From an uncultured Collinsella sp. (lineage in GTDB: Bacteria > Actinomycetota > Coriobacteriia > Coriobacteriales > Coriobacteriaceae), in assembly GCA_934654515.1 (NCBI GenBank), contig CAKUGA010000003.1:1-58917 (forward strand): a stretch of DNA of 58,917 nucleotides, given 5' to 3'. A model generated the notes under the pieces. It worked only from the letters and a program-made list of their open reading frames with translations. It made no database searches and had not been told where the DNA came from. Numbering within the stretch: position 1 is the stretch's first letter; each line of letters begins with the position of its first letter. Below are positions 18,711 to 26,902 of this stretch, one piece after another. Position numbers and translations under genes: made by a program.

Positions 18711-20807
18711 ATGGCAGACGCTAAGGATTTCCTGTTTGAGATCGGTACGGAGGAAATGCCCTCCGCGCCGCTGAACAATGCCGTCAAGCAGCTTGGCACC
18801 ATGATCGCCAAGGGTCTCGACGAGGCCGGTCTGGCCCACGGCGAGGTCCGCGTGATCTCGAGCCCGCGTCGTCTTGCCGCGCTCGTTGCCGATGTCGCCA
18901 CCGCGACCGATGAGGTCCACGAGGTCAAGCGTGGCCCCGCGGCCAACATCGCCTTCGACGCCGACGGCAACGCCACCAAGGCCGCCCAGGGCTTTGCCCG
19001 CAAGTGCGGCGTGGCTGCCGAAGACCTGGTGCGTCGCGAGGACACCGACGGTCGCGAGTACGTCTTTGCCGAGAAGAACATTCCTTCCGCCCCGGCCACC
19101 CCGATCCTGACGGCCCTGTGCGAGAAGACCATCGCCGGCCTGCAGTGGCCCAACTACCGCTCTCAGCGCTGGGGTCACGAGCACGCCACGTTCGTTCGTC
19201 CGGTCCGCTGGATCTGCTGCCTTCTGGGCGAGGACGTCGTGCCCGTGTCGTTTGCCGACGTGACGAGTGGCAACACCACGCGCGGCCATCGCGTCCTGGG
19301 CCCCGGTGACCACGTGGTTGCCAGCCCCGCCGTCTACGAGCAGGTGCTCGAGGACGCCGGCGTGCTTTCCGCCGAGCGCCGTCGCGAGGCTATTCTCGCC
19401 GGTATCGCCGAGGTCGAGGCCGCCCGCCCCGGCTGCCATGTCGACACGCCCAAGAAGGTCTTTGAGGAGGTCATCAACCTCTGCGAGTGGCCGACGGTGC
19501 TCGTCGGTACCTTCGATGAGGAGTTCCTCAAGGTTCCGCACGAGATCATTTGCGAGTCCATGCTCACCAACCAACGCTACTTCCCGATCTATGACGGCGA
19601 GGGCAAGCTGACGCGTGAGTTCGTGATCGTGTCCAACAGCAAGCCCGAGAACGCCGAGCGCGTGATCGACGGCAATGAGCGCGTCGTGCGCGCCCGCCTG
19701 GACGATGCCAAGTTCTTCTACGAGGAGGATTTGAAGATCTCCCTCGACGAGTTCCGTGAGCGTCTGGCCAAGGTTGCGTTCCAGGAAAAGCTTGGCAGCG
19801 TGCTCGCCAAGTCCGAGCGCATCGAGCAGCTCGCGCTTGCCATTGCGCGCGAGGCTCACCTTGGTGCCCACCTGGCCGCCGATGCCGGCCGCGCCGCGCA
19901 CCTGTGCAAGGCCGACCTGGTTTCCAACGCCGTCGTCGAGTTCACGAGCCAGCAGGGCGTGATGGGCGGTTACTACGCCACCGCGATGGGGGAGAACGAC
20001 GAGGTCGCCCACGCCATCCGCGATCACTATCGTCCCCGCTTTGCCGGCGACGAGCTGCCCGAGGGCACCGCTGGCTGCATCGTGGCCTGCGCCGATAAGC
20101 TCGATACCATCGCCGGTATCTTTGCCATCGGCGAGCCCCCGACCGGCTCTTCCGACCCGTACGCTCTGCGCCGTGCCGCCATCGGCATCATCAACATCCT
20201 GCGCGATCGTCTGCCGATCGACCCCACGTCGCTCATCGACTTTGCCCTTGAGCTCTATACCGAGCAGGGCATTGCCTTTGACGCCGCCGAGGTCGCACAG
20301 CAGGTTCGCGACTTCTTCCACGGCCGTCTGGTGAGCATGGCCCGCGACGAGAAGATCCCGGCCGATACCGTTGCCGCCGTCTCCGCGGTGCACATCATTG
20401 CCCCGTCTGTCTTCTTTGCTCGCTGTGCCGCCCTCGACGAGGCCCGCAAGAACGATGCCGAGACCTTCGACAACCTGGCGACCGCCTATGCTCGTGCCGC
20501 GCATATCTCCAAGCCCGAGCTGGGCGCGGAGTACGACCGCAGTCTGATGGGCGAGGTTGAGCTTGCGCTTGCCGACGCCTCCGAGGCCGCTCAGACCGCC
20601 GTCGACGCCGCTCTCGCTGCCGAGGATTACCCCGCCGCATTTGCCGCCCTCGCCGCCCTGCGCGCGCCCATCGACCGTTTCTTCGACGAGGTTATGGTCA
20701 TGGACAAGGACGAGCAGCTCCGCGATAATCGCCTTAAGCTGCTCAACCGTTTTGAGGCCGTTTTCTCCGGCATCGCCAACATCGGTGAGCTTGCCCGCAA
20801 AAAGTAA
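18711..20807 (+). CDS. glyS: Glycyl-tRNA synthetase beta subunit
   Basis: GlyS binds the tRNA and supports GlyQ. The sequence opens FLFEIGTEEMPSAPL, the family signature, followed by RRLAALV, the HEHATFVRPVRW block, ICESMLTNQRYFP, and the HD-type region HLCKADLVSNAVVEFTSQQG with GCIVACADKLDTIAGIF. The C-terminal domain of about 100 residues is anticodon-binding. The 698-residue length is normal. ATG 18711 starts three bases after glyQ, so the two are co-translated. Confidence 0.96.
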   Translation: MADAKDFLFEIGTEEMPSAPLNNAVKQLGTMIAKGLDEAGLAHGEVRVISSPRRLAALVADVATATDEVHEVKRGPAANIAFDADGNATKAAQGFARKCGVAAEDLVRREDTDGREYVFAEKNIPSAPATPILTALCEKTIAGLQWPNYRSQRWGHEHATFVRPVRWICCLLGEDVVPVSFADVTSGNTTRGHRVLGPGDHVVASPAVYEQVLEDAGVLSAERRREAILAGIAEVEAARPGCHVDTPKKVFEEVINLCEWPTVLVGTFDEEFLKVPHEIICESMLTNQRYFPIYDGEGKLTREFVIVSNSKPENAERVIDGNERVVRARLDDAKFFYEEDLKISLDEFRERLAKVAFQEKLGSVLAKSERIEQLALAIAREAHLGAHLAADAGRAAHLCKADLVSNAVVEFTSQQGVMGGYYATAMGENDEVAHAIRDHYRPRFAGDELPEGTAGCIVACADKLDTIAGIFAIGEPPTGSSDPYALRRAAIGIINILRDRLPIDPTSLIDFALELYTEQGIAFDAAEVAQQVRDFFHGRLVSMARDEKIPADTVAAVSAVHIIAPSVFFARCAALDEARKNDAETFDNLATAYARAAHISKPELGAEYDRSLMGEVELALADASEAAQTAVDAALAAEDYPAAFAALAALRAPIDRFFDEVMVMDKDEQLRDNRLKLLNRFEAVFSGIANIGELARKK

Positions 20808-20814
20808 GCTAGCC

Positions 20815-20828
20815 TGCGCGTAAGCGCA
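20815..20828 (+). promoter_or_regulatory. GUAA-loop hairpin before the PPDK regulator gene
   Basis: TGCGCGTAAGCGCA folds into a 5-bp stem (TGCGC/GCGCA) with a GUAA loop, a GNRA tetraloop. It ends at the AAAAGGAG ribosome site of the next gene. The identical 14 bases occur at 22014-22027, before ppdK. Confidence 0.6.
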
Positions 20829-20841
20829 AAAGGAGCCCCGC

Positions 20842-21717
20842 ATGGATTGCCCGGTCACCGCTCGTCCCACCGTCATCGTTATCTCCGACTCGCTCGGCGA
20901 TACCGCTTGCGAGGTGGTGCTTGCGGCGTCCGGGCAATTTGATGAAGGGGCTTTTCGTGTTTTGCGCCTTCCCAAGGTGACCTCGGTGGAGCAGGTGGAG
21001 TCGTTTGTCGGTCCGCGTGTGGATGCGGACCATCGCGATATCGCCGTGTTCCACACTATCGTCGACCCAGCGCTTCGTGCCCGCGTGCTCGACTACTTGG
21101 GCATGCTGCATATTCGCTCGGTCGATCTGATCGGACCTACGCTTGCCGTGCTGTCTTCGCTTATTGGTGTGCCGCCCAAAGGTGTGGCCGGCGTGATCCA
21201 TAAGACCGATGACCGGTATTTCCACCGCATCGAGGCCATGGAGTACTTTGTCGAGCACGATGACGGGCGCGGCTGCGACGATCTGTCTGGCGCCGATATC
21301 GTGCTGCTGGGCGTATCGCGCACGTCCAAGACGCCGCTTTCGATGTATTTGGCCTACCAGGGTTACAAGGTGGCCAACGTTCCGCTGGCGCACGGTATGG
21401 AGCCGCCCAAGTCGATTTACGAGGTCGACCCGATGCGCCTGTTCGGCCTGATTTCGACCGTCGATGTGATTTCCGAAATTCGCGATAGCCGCTTGGGCGA
21501 TGACTACGCCCGTGCCGTTGCCGGCTCCTATGCCGAGCCCGAGAGCGTGCGTAGTGAGCTTGCGGAAGCCCGCGCGCTCATGAAACGCCTGGGCTGCTTT
21601 GTAGTGCGTACTGACGGCAAAGCCATCGAGGAAAGCGCTGCCGAGATCATTGCTCACCTCGAAGAGATTCAAGAGGCAAGAGCCCGCCGTGCCGCCCGCC
21701 GCACTCAACAAAAGTAG
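20842..21717 (+). CDS. Pyruvate, phosphate dikinase regulatory protein
   Basis: This DUF299-family protein is a bifunctional ADP-dependent kinase and phosphate-dependent phosphorylase that switches PPDK off and on by threonine modification. The family P-loop is GVSRTSKT (157-164), and the opening VIVISDSLGDTACEVV and KTDDRYFHRIEAMEY blocks are typical. The homologous protein PpsR acts on PEP synthase, but the ppdK gene 326 bases downstream makes PPDK the expected target. ATG 20842 has AAAAGGAG at 20828-20835, directly after the shared hairpin. Confidence 0.92.
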   Translation: MDCPVTARPTVIVISDSLGDTACEVVLAASGQFDEGAFRVLRLPKVTSVEQVESFVGPRVDADHRDIAVFHTIVDPALRARVLDYLGMLHIRSVDLIGPTLAVLSSLIGVPPKGVAGVIHKTDDRYFHRIEAMEYFVEHDDGRGCDDLSGADIVLLGVSRTSKTPLSMYLAYQGYKVANVPLAHGMEPPKSIYEVDPMRLFGLISTVDVISEIRDSRLGDDYARAVAGSYAEPESVRSELAEARALMKRLGCFVVRTDGKAIEESAAEIIAHLEEIQEARARRAARRTQQK

Positions 21718-21776
21718 CTCACTTGGGACAAGGTTGTTTGGGTAGCTAATTTGGGACGGGGCTCTTTTAGCTACCC
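21715..21776 (+). repeat. Short inverted-repeat element, two tandem copies (B1, B2)
   Basis: B1 runs TAGCT (21715) to AGCTA (21748) and contains CACTTGGGACAAGG. B2 runs TAGCT (21743) to AGCTA (21773) and contains AATTTGGGACGGGGCTC; its arms extend to GGGTAGCT/AGCTACCC. The two share the middle TAGCTA. The first copy begins within the stop codon of the PPDK regulator gene. Copy A is at 13692. Confidence 0.6.
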
Positions 21777-22043
21777 AAAGAGAATACTTGGAAATAATGC
21801 TGATAAATGGTAAAGCGATTTAGCAAAAACATCGCATCCTACCTGCATTTTCCTTGTAGTGGTATCTTCATAAGGTAACCACCTTTACCTACCGTTTACC
21901 GCCGGTTTTAGCACGTTTACCAAACCGCGCACCCTCTGCTCAAGCCTGTCCAAAACCCGCCGTATAGTTCCCTCACGGCCCGCATCCGGCGGGTCGATTC
22001 GTTACCACGGTCGTGCGCGTAAGCGCATGGAAGGGGAAGTATC
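21777..22043 (+). promoter_or_regulatory. ppdK upstream control region with TTTACC motifs
   Basis: This gap has no gene. It holds GGTAAA (21809), GGTAAC (21874) and three TTTACC boxes starting at 21884, 21895 and 21916, spaced 11 and 21 bases apart, that is, on one face of the helix. GGTAA and TTACC at 21874-21889 form an inverted repeat. TATAGT at 21963-21968 is a fair -10 box, with only a weak TCAAGC 17 bases upstream. A GCGGGC-type hairpin follows, then the GUAA hairpin at 22014-22027. Confidence 0.45.
22014..22027 (+). promoter_or_regulatory. GUAA-loop hairpin before ppdK
   Basis: This is the second copy of TGCGCGTAAGCGCA, ending one base before the GGAAGGGGAAG ribosome site of ppdK. It is the same in all 14 bases and in position to the copy at 20815-20828. 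Confidence 0.6.
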
Positions 22044-24794
22044 GTGAGCGATTGCAAGAGGGTTTACCGTTTTGGAACCGACGCCCAGGGCACCTGTGTC
22101 ACTGAGGGCGACAAATCCATGAACTTCGCGCTTGGCGGCAAAGGCGCAAACCTTGCCGAGATGAGCCGCATCGGTCTGCCGGTTCCTGGTGGCTTTACCA
22201 TTACCTGCCAGACCTGTGTCGAGTACTCCGGTGCCGGCAACGTCTGGCCCGAAGGCGCACTCGATGAGATCGTTGCCGCCGAGGCCGACCTCGAGGCCCG
22301 CTGCGGCAAAAAGCTCGGCGATGCCTCCGATCCGCTGCTCGTATCGGTTCGCTCGGGCGCTCCGTTCTCCATGCCCGGCATGATGGACACAGTCCTCAAC
22401 CTGGGCCTCAATGACGATTCCGTTCAGGGCCTTATCGCCCAGACACAAAACCCGCGTTTTGCCTGGGATAGCTACCGCCGCTTTATCCAGATGTTCTCCA
22501 ACGTCGTTATGGGCGTCGACGCCGACCTGTTCGAGAACGCTCTGACCCAGGCACGCTTGGTCGCCGGCGTTCGCGTCGATTCCGAGCTTTCGGCCGAGGA
22601 CCTGCAGGAGCTCGTCGAGACTTTCAAGGGCATCTTCTCCGAGAACGTTGATGCCGCCCTGTACCCCGAGCTCGAGGTTGTTGACGGCAAGCCTGTCTTC
22701 CCGCACGACCCGGAGCTCCAGTTGCGCCTTGCCATCCAGGCCGTCTTTGGCAGCTGGATGAATGAGCGCGCCTGCATTTACCGCAAACAGCACGGCATCT
22801 CTGACGAGCTCGGTACCGCCGTCAACGTCCAGGCCATGGCCTTTGGCAACAAGGGCGAGACCTCTGCGACCGGCGTCGCCTTTACGCGCAACCCGGCCGA
22901 CGGCACCAAGGAGTTCTATGGCGACTTTTTGGTCAACGCCCAGGGCGAGGACGTTGTCGCCGGCATCCGCAACACCGAGCCCATCGCCGACCTCAAGACC
23001 ACCCCGGGCCTCGAGTCTGCAGGTGAGGAGCTCGAGCGCGTGTTCCTGACGCTCGAGGATCACTATCGCGATATGTGCGATATCGAGTTCACCATCGAGC
23101 AGGGTAAGCTTTGGATGCTCCAGACTCGCGTGGGCAAGCGCACCGCTACCGCCGCCCTGCGTATCGCCATCGAGATGGTCGAGGAGGGCCTGATCACCCG
23201 TGAGGAGGCCGTGAGCCGCATCGACCCCGCACAGCTCGACCAGCTCCTGCACCCGCAGTTCGACGCCTCCAAGAAGTACGAGGCGCTGGCCAGCGGTCTG
23301 AACGCCAGCCCCGGTGCCGCCGTGGGCGAGGTCGTGTTCTCGAGCGATGACGCCGTTGCACGTTCCGCCGAGGGGCATAAAGTCATTTTGGTTCGCTGGG
23401 AGACCAACCCCGACGACCTGAAGGGCATGGTCGCCGCCGAGGGCATCCTGACCAGCCACGGTGGCAAGACGAGCCATGCCGCCGTTATCGCCCGCGGCAT
23501 GGGTACGCCCTGCGTTTGCGGCGTTGGGCGCTTCCACATTGACGCGGCAGAGAAGGTCGTGCGCATCGAGGGCAGCGACCGCGTGCTGCGCGAGGGCGAT
23601 GTCATCTCCATCGACGGCACCCAGGGTATCGTCGTCGACGGCGCGGTCGACCTGGTCTCTGCAGAGCTCACCGGCGACCTGGACACCATCCTGTCTTGGG
23701 CCGATGAGATCCGTTTGGACGAGACCGACGGTCACGCCAACCACGTGCGCGTCAACGCCGACAACCCCGAGGATGCTGCGCTCGCGCTCGAGTTTGGCGC
23801 CGAGGCCATCGGTCTGTGCCGCACCGAGCACATGTTCCTGGGCGATCGCAAGAACATCATCCAGAGCTTTATCCTGTCTGACGATGAGGCCGTGAAGCAG
23901 CAGGCCCTGGCCGACCTGCTCAAGGTTCAGACCGAGGACTTCTTGGCGATGTTCAAGACCATGTCCGGCCGCGATGTGGTCGTTCGCCTGCTCGATCCGC
24001 CGCTGCATGAGTTCCTGGATGATCCTCGCGAGCTTGAGGTCGCCATCACCAAGAAGGAAGCCGCTGGTGCCAGCGAGGAAGAGCTTGCCGCCCTGCGTGC
24101 CCGCCTGCGTCGTATCGACGGCATGGTCGAGTCCAACCCGATGCTCGGCCTGCGTGGTGTGCGCCTGTCCGTCGTCTTTAGCGATCTGCCGCTCATGCAG
24201 GTTCGCGCCGTCGCCACGGCTGCTGCCCGCCTTATCAAGGAGGGTGTCGACCCACGCCCCGAGATCATGGTTCCGCTCGTTTCCATCACGGCAGAGCATG
24301 TCCAGACCCGCGAGGTCATCGAGCGTGTCATCGCCAAGGTTTCCGCCGAGGAGGGCGTCGAGCTCAACATTCCCGTGGGCACGATGCTCGAGCTGCCGCG
24401 CGCCTGCATGGTCGCCGACGAGATCGCCCAGCACGCCGACTTCTTCTGCTTTGGCACCAACGACCTTACCCAGACGACCTTTGGCTTCTCCCGCGACGAT
24501 GCCGAGGCCAAGTTCATTCCGCTGTACCTGCACAAGAAGATCCTGAAGGACAACCCCTTCGAGACCATCGACACGGCGGTTCTCGAGCTCGTGCGCATGG
24601 CGGTGGAGAAGGGTCGCGCCACCAATCCCGACATGCACTTTGGCGTGTGCGGCGAGCACGGCGGCGACCCCAAGTCCATCAAGGGCCTGTTTAACGTGGC
24701 CGACGTGGACTACGTGTCCTGCTCGCCCTATCGCGTGCCCCTCGCACGCCTGGCTGCCGCTCAGGCCAAGCTCGAGGCCAAGCGCAACGCCTAG
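22044..24794 (+). CDS. ppdK: Pyruvate, phosphate dikinase
   Basis: PPDK interconverts pyruvate, ATP and phosphate with PEP, AMP and pyrophosphate; in fermenters it can run in glycolysis to gain ATP from PPi or in gluconeogenesis. The N-terminal ATP-grasp domain starts near 22-40 (MNFALGGKGANLAEM). The swivelling phosphohistidine is His478 in GGKTSHAAVIARG, and the target Thr of the regulator lies two residues earlier in the same motif. The C-terminal TIM barrel has Cys869 in GVCGEHGGDP. The 916-residue length is normal. GTG 22044 is the start. Confidence 0.96.
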   Translation: MSDCKRVYRFGTDAQGTCVTEGDKSMNFALGGKGANLAEMSRIGLPVPGGFTITCQTCVEYSGAGNVWPEGALDEIVAAEADLEARCGKKLGDASDPLLVSVRSGAPFSMPGMMDTVLNLGLNDDSVQGLIAQTQNPRFAWDSYRRFIQMFSNVVMGVDADLFENALTQARLVAGVRVDSELSAEDLQELVETFKGIFSENVDAALYPELEVVDGKPVFPHDPELQLRLAIQAVFGSWMNERACIYRKQHGISDELGTAVNVQAMAFGNKGETSATGVAFTRNPADGTKEFYGDFLVNAQGEDVVAGIRNTEPIADLKTTPGLESAGEELERVFLTLEDHYRDMCDIEFTIEQGKLWMLQTRVGKRTATAALRIAIEMVEEGLITREEAVSRIDPAQLDQLLHPQFDASKKYEALASGLNASPGAAVGEVVFSSDDAVARSAEGHKVILVRWETNPDDLKGMVAAEGILTSHGGKTSHAAVIARGMGTPCVCGVGRFHIDAAEKVVRIEGSDRVLREGDVISIDGTQGIVVDGAVDLVSAELTGDLDTILSWADEIRLDETDGHANHVRVNADNPEDAALALEFGAEAIGLCRTEHMFLGDRKNIIQSFILSDDEAVKQQALADLLKVQTEDFLAMFKTMSGRDVVVRLLDPPLHEFLDDPRELEVAITKKEAAGASEEELAALRARLRRIDGMVESNPMLGLRGVRLSVVFSDLPLMQVRAVATAAARLIKEGVDPRPEIMVPLVSITAEHVQTREVIERVIAKVSAEEGVELNIPVGTMLELPRACMVADEIAQHADFFCFGTNDLTQTTFGFSRDDAEAKFIPLYLHKKILKDNPFETIDTAVLELVRMAVEKGRATNPDMHFGVCGEHGGDPKSIKGLFNVADVDYVSCSPYRVPLARLAAAQAKLEAKRNA

Positions 24795-24832
24795 CGCCCC
24801 GCACATCGACGTCTAGTGTAGCCCCCTTCATG

Positions 24833-24866
24833 CCGCCCGTCTCATTCGTGAGGCGGGCGGTTATCA
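24833..24866 (+). terminator. Possible terminator after ppdK
   Basis: CCGCCCG (24833-24839) pairs with CGGGCGG (24854-24860), with inner CTC/GAG pairing. Only TTATCAT follows, so the U tract is poor. Confidence 0.5.
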
Positions 24867-24906
24867 TGTGCGGGTTTTGTCTTTTTGTCTGCGTAAAAAA
24901 TTGTTC

Positions 24907-24934
24907 TTGCAGCAGAAACCCGCGCGTGTATACT
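24907..24934 (+). promoter_or_regulatory. Promoter for rplS
   Basis: TTGCAG (24907-24912) and TATACT (24929-24934) are 16 bases apart. The expected start near 24941 gives a leader of about 63 bases, which contains a hairpin GTGCCG/CGGCAC at 24956-24979. Confidence 0.7.
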
Positions 24935-24955
24935 CGAATACGTTTGTTCAACTAC

Positions 24956-24979
24956 GTGCCGGCCAAGATGGTACGGCAC
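24956..24979 (+). promoter_or_regulatory. Hairpin in the rplS leader
   Basis: GTGCCG (24956-24961) pairs with CGGCAC (24974-24979) across a 12-base loop. It lies between the rplS promoter and its ribosome site TAAGGA (24991-24996). Leaders before rplS can be autoregulatory in other bacteria, but I do not recognise this one. Confidence 0.35.
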
Positions 24980-25003
24980 CTCTAGAAGAGTAAGGAATTG
25001 CAC

Positions 25004-25345
25004 ATGGATTACATCCGCGCAATCGAGCGTCAGCAGATCCGCGAGGACATTCCTCAGGTTCGCGTCGCCGACAACGTCAAGGTTCACTACCGCATTAAGG
25101 AAGGCGACCGCGAGCGCATCCAGGTCTTCCAGGGCGACGTCATCCGCATGGCCGGCGCCGGTGCCCGCGAGACCTTCACCGTCCGCAAGATGTCCTTCGG
25201 TGTCGGTGTTGAGCGTACCTTCCCGCTTCACAGCCCCAAGATCGCCAAGCTCGAGGTCGTTCGCCATGGTCGCGTCCGTCGCGCCAAGCTGTACTACCTC
25301 CGCGACAAGGTGGGCAAGGCTGCTCGCATCCCCGAGAAGCGCTAA
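25004..25345 (+). CDS. rplS: 50S ribosomal protein L19
   Basis: L19 lies at the 30S-50S interface. The 113-residue product has the family blocks [26 protein letters not shown], here cited as [16 protein letters not shown], and [18 protein letters not shown] plus [10 protein letters not shown] at the C-terminus. ATG 25004 follows TAAGGA at the right distance; a TTG six bases earlier is in frame but too close. It has its own promoter and terminator, so it is a single-gene unit here rather than part of the trmD operon. Confidence 0.97.
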   Translation: MDYIRAIERQQIREDIPQVRVADNVKVHYRIKEGDRERIQVFQGDVIRMAGAGARETFTVRKMSFGVGVERTFPLHSPKIAKLEVVRHGRVRRAKLYYLRDKVGKAARIPEKR

Positions 25346-25379
25346 GAAGATCGCAGCGTCTGTCCACTCGTTTGGACAC

Positions 25380-25410
25380 AAGGGTCACCTTCGGGTGGCC
25401 CTTCTTTTTA
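25380..25410 (+). terminator. Intrinsic terminator after rplS
   Basis: AAGGGTCACC (25380-25389) pairs with GGTGGCCCTT (25394-25403) over a TTCG tetraloop with one G-U pair; CTTTTTA follows. Confidence 0.9.
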
Positions 25411-25438
25411 TCTGATTTGCATGCAAGGAGGGCCTGGT

Positions 25439-26227
25439 ATGGCCAACATGACGAGCTCGGTTTCGGCATCGCAGGTTGCCGGTGAGTTGGCGAGCGCTAC
25501 GTTTGAGGAGATTCCCGCCCTTGTGGAGCATTATCGCGAGGACCCGCGCCAGCAGGTGATCAAGGCTTGTGAACGCGCCCTCAAACGCCATGCCAAAGAG
25601 CTTGCCGAGCGCGAGCGCGTCAATGACATGTACGAGCTTATGCACGAGCTTGGCGGCGATGGGGTGGTCGTTGGTGTCGACGAGGTGGGTCGCGGATCGG
25701 TGGCCGGTCCTTTGACGGTATGCGCCGTCTGTCTTCCTATGGAGCCGCGCGTCTGGGGCATCAATGATTCCAAAAAGCTCACGCCCGCGCGCCGCGAGTT
25801 GCTCTCAGTGAAGATTGCCGAGGTGGCGACGGCGATCGGTTTTTGCCATATCGCGCCGAAGGATATCGATGAGATGGGCATGGCCCGTGCTATCCGTACC
25901 GCCGTCGCGGGCGCCGTGGCCGATACAGGACTCGAGCCCGACTGCGTCCTCATGGATGGCAATCCCTTGGGCGCCGTTCCCAACGAGCGCGATGTGGTGA
26001 AGGGCGATGCCAAAATCGCCTGCATCGCCGCGGCGTCTATCATGGCCAAGGTCACGCGTGACGAGATGATGGTCGAGTACGACGCCGAGTATCCCGAATA
26101 CCATCTGGCCGAGTCGAAGGGCTATGCAAGCCCCGAGCATATCGAGGCCATTCGCAAACATGGACTTTGTCCGCTGCACCGCGTGAGCTTTTGCGGAAAC
26201 TTTCTGCAGACCGAGCGCCTTTTCTAG
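25439..26227 (+). CDS. rnhB: Ribonuclease HII
   Basis: RNase HII removes single ribonucleotides and RNA primers from DNA. Catalytic residues lie in VGVDEVGRGSVAGP (Asp-Glu and the GRG motif, about residue 75), INDSKKLTP, and a later Asp in CVLMDGNPLG; KGDAKIACIAAASIMAKV and PLHRVSFCGNF are also typical. An N-terminal region of about 70 residues precedes the core, as in the longer Bacillus-type enzymes. ATG 25439 has AAGGAGG at 25425-25431; the ATG at 25421 is upstream of that site. Confidence 0.95.
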   Translation: MANMTSSVSASQVAGELASATFEEIPALVEHYREDPRQQVIKACERALKRHAKELAERERVNDMYELMHELGGDGVVVGVDEVGRGSVAGPLTVCAVCLPMEPRVWGINDSKKLTPARRELLSVKIAEVATAIGFCHIAPKDIDEMGMARAIRTAVAGAVADTGLEPDCVLMDGNPLGAVPNERDVVKGDAKIACIAAASIMAKVTRDEMMVEYDAEYPEYHLAESKGYASPEHIEAIRKHGLCPLHRVSFCGNFLQTERLF

Positions 26228-26276
26228 GCCAATTGTGGAGACAGGGACCTCTGGCGTTTTATAAACCTGCTGGTAG

Positions 26277-26318
26277 CGGGCCGTGTGCAAGGTGATTGTT
26301 GCGTGCGGCCCGTTTTTT
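26277..26318 (+). terminator. Intrinsic terminator after rnhB
   Basis: CGGGCCG (26277-26283) pairs with CGGCCCG (26306-26312); the pairing may extend inward through TGCAA and TTGCG. TTTTTT follows. It means the reading frame extending upstream of the yraN ATG is not coding. Confidence 0.88.
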
Positions 26319-26416
26319 GTCGGTATTTGGTTGGCGTTTGGTTTGTTTCCGGTACTTACCCGCATGAAAGGTGCCCTCATCATCGGGGCAATGCAGTGTG
26401 CGGGAAAGGAGACCCC

Positions 26417-26902
26417 ATGTGTGCCGCAAGCAAAAAGAGCAAGACGCAGCAACTCAAGGAGCGTTGGGAAGACGGCGAGCTCGATTGCGGGTCGATTACG
26501 CCCGAGTTTATCAAGGAGCTCAGTCCTCGCGAACTTGGCATGTTGGGTGAGCTCATTACCATCGACTACTTTAACGAGCGGGGCTATACCTTGCTTGAGC
26601 AGGGCTATCGATGCGCCGAGGGCGAGGCCGATCTGGTGCTGCTCGACGAGCTCGACGATGTCGTGGTGATGGCCGAGGTCAAGACCAGACGCGTCGCTCT
26701 GGATTGCGCCACGCGGGTCTTTCCCGAGGAGGCCGTAGATGCTCAAAAGCAACGCCGCTATCGCCGCATCGCAAGTTGCTATCTCATGGAGCACTATCCG
26801 CTTAAGGCGATTCGTTTTGATGCCGTTGGCGTGACCATCCGTGGTGGGCATATCGCCGAGATCGAGCACCAGTACAACGCGTTCGATTGGCAGGTGTCGT
26901 GA
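26417..26902 (+). CDS. yraN: UPF0102 family protein YraN (endonuclease-like)
   Basis: YraN proteins have a Holliday-junction-resolvase-like, restriction-endonuclease fold; their role is not settled. The catalytic-site pattern is visible as GELITIDYF near the start of the fold, EGEADLVLLDE and VVMAEVKTRR (Glu, Asp, Glu-x-Lys). There are about 45 extra N-terminal residues. ATG 26417 has AAAGGAGA upstream. The stop overlaps the comM start (TGATG). The rnhB-yraN-comM-dprA order is conserved in many bacteria. Confidence 0.9.
   Translation: MCAASKKSKTQQLKERWEDGELDCGSITPEFIKELSPRELGMLGELITIDYFNERGYTLLEQGYRCAEGEADLVLLDELDDVVVMAEVKTRRVALDCATRVFPEEAVDAQKQRRYRRIASCYLMEHYPLKAIRFDAVGVTIRGGHIAEIEHQYNAFDWQVS

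Noticed and set aside
17805-21056. Very long open frame (over 1,000 codons) on the - strand opposite glyQ, glyS and the PPDK regulator
   Set aside because: The + strand genes have unmistakable family motifs; the antisense frame is a by-product of strong G/C-ending codon use and gives low-complexity protein.
22002-24806. Open frame of over 900 codons opposite ppdK
   Set aside because: Same codon-bias shadow as above; no ribosome site or recognisable domain.
26228-26255. Possible fourth copy of the inverted-repeat element after rnhB (GCCA and TGGC arms with a GGAGACAGGGACC core)
   Set aside because: Four-base arms and a poor core match; position is suggestive but the similarity is too weak to list.
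26285-26416. Upstream extension of the yraN frame
   Set aside because: It overlaps the rnhB terminator; ATG 26417 has a good ribosome site.
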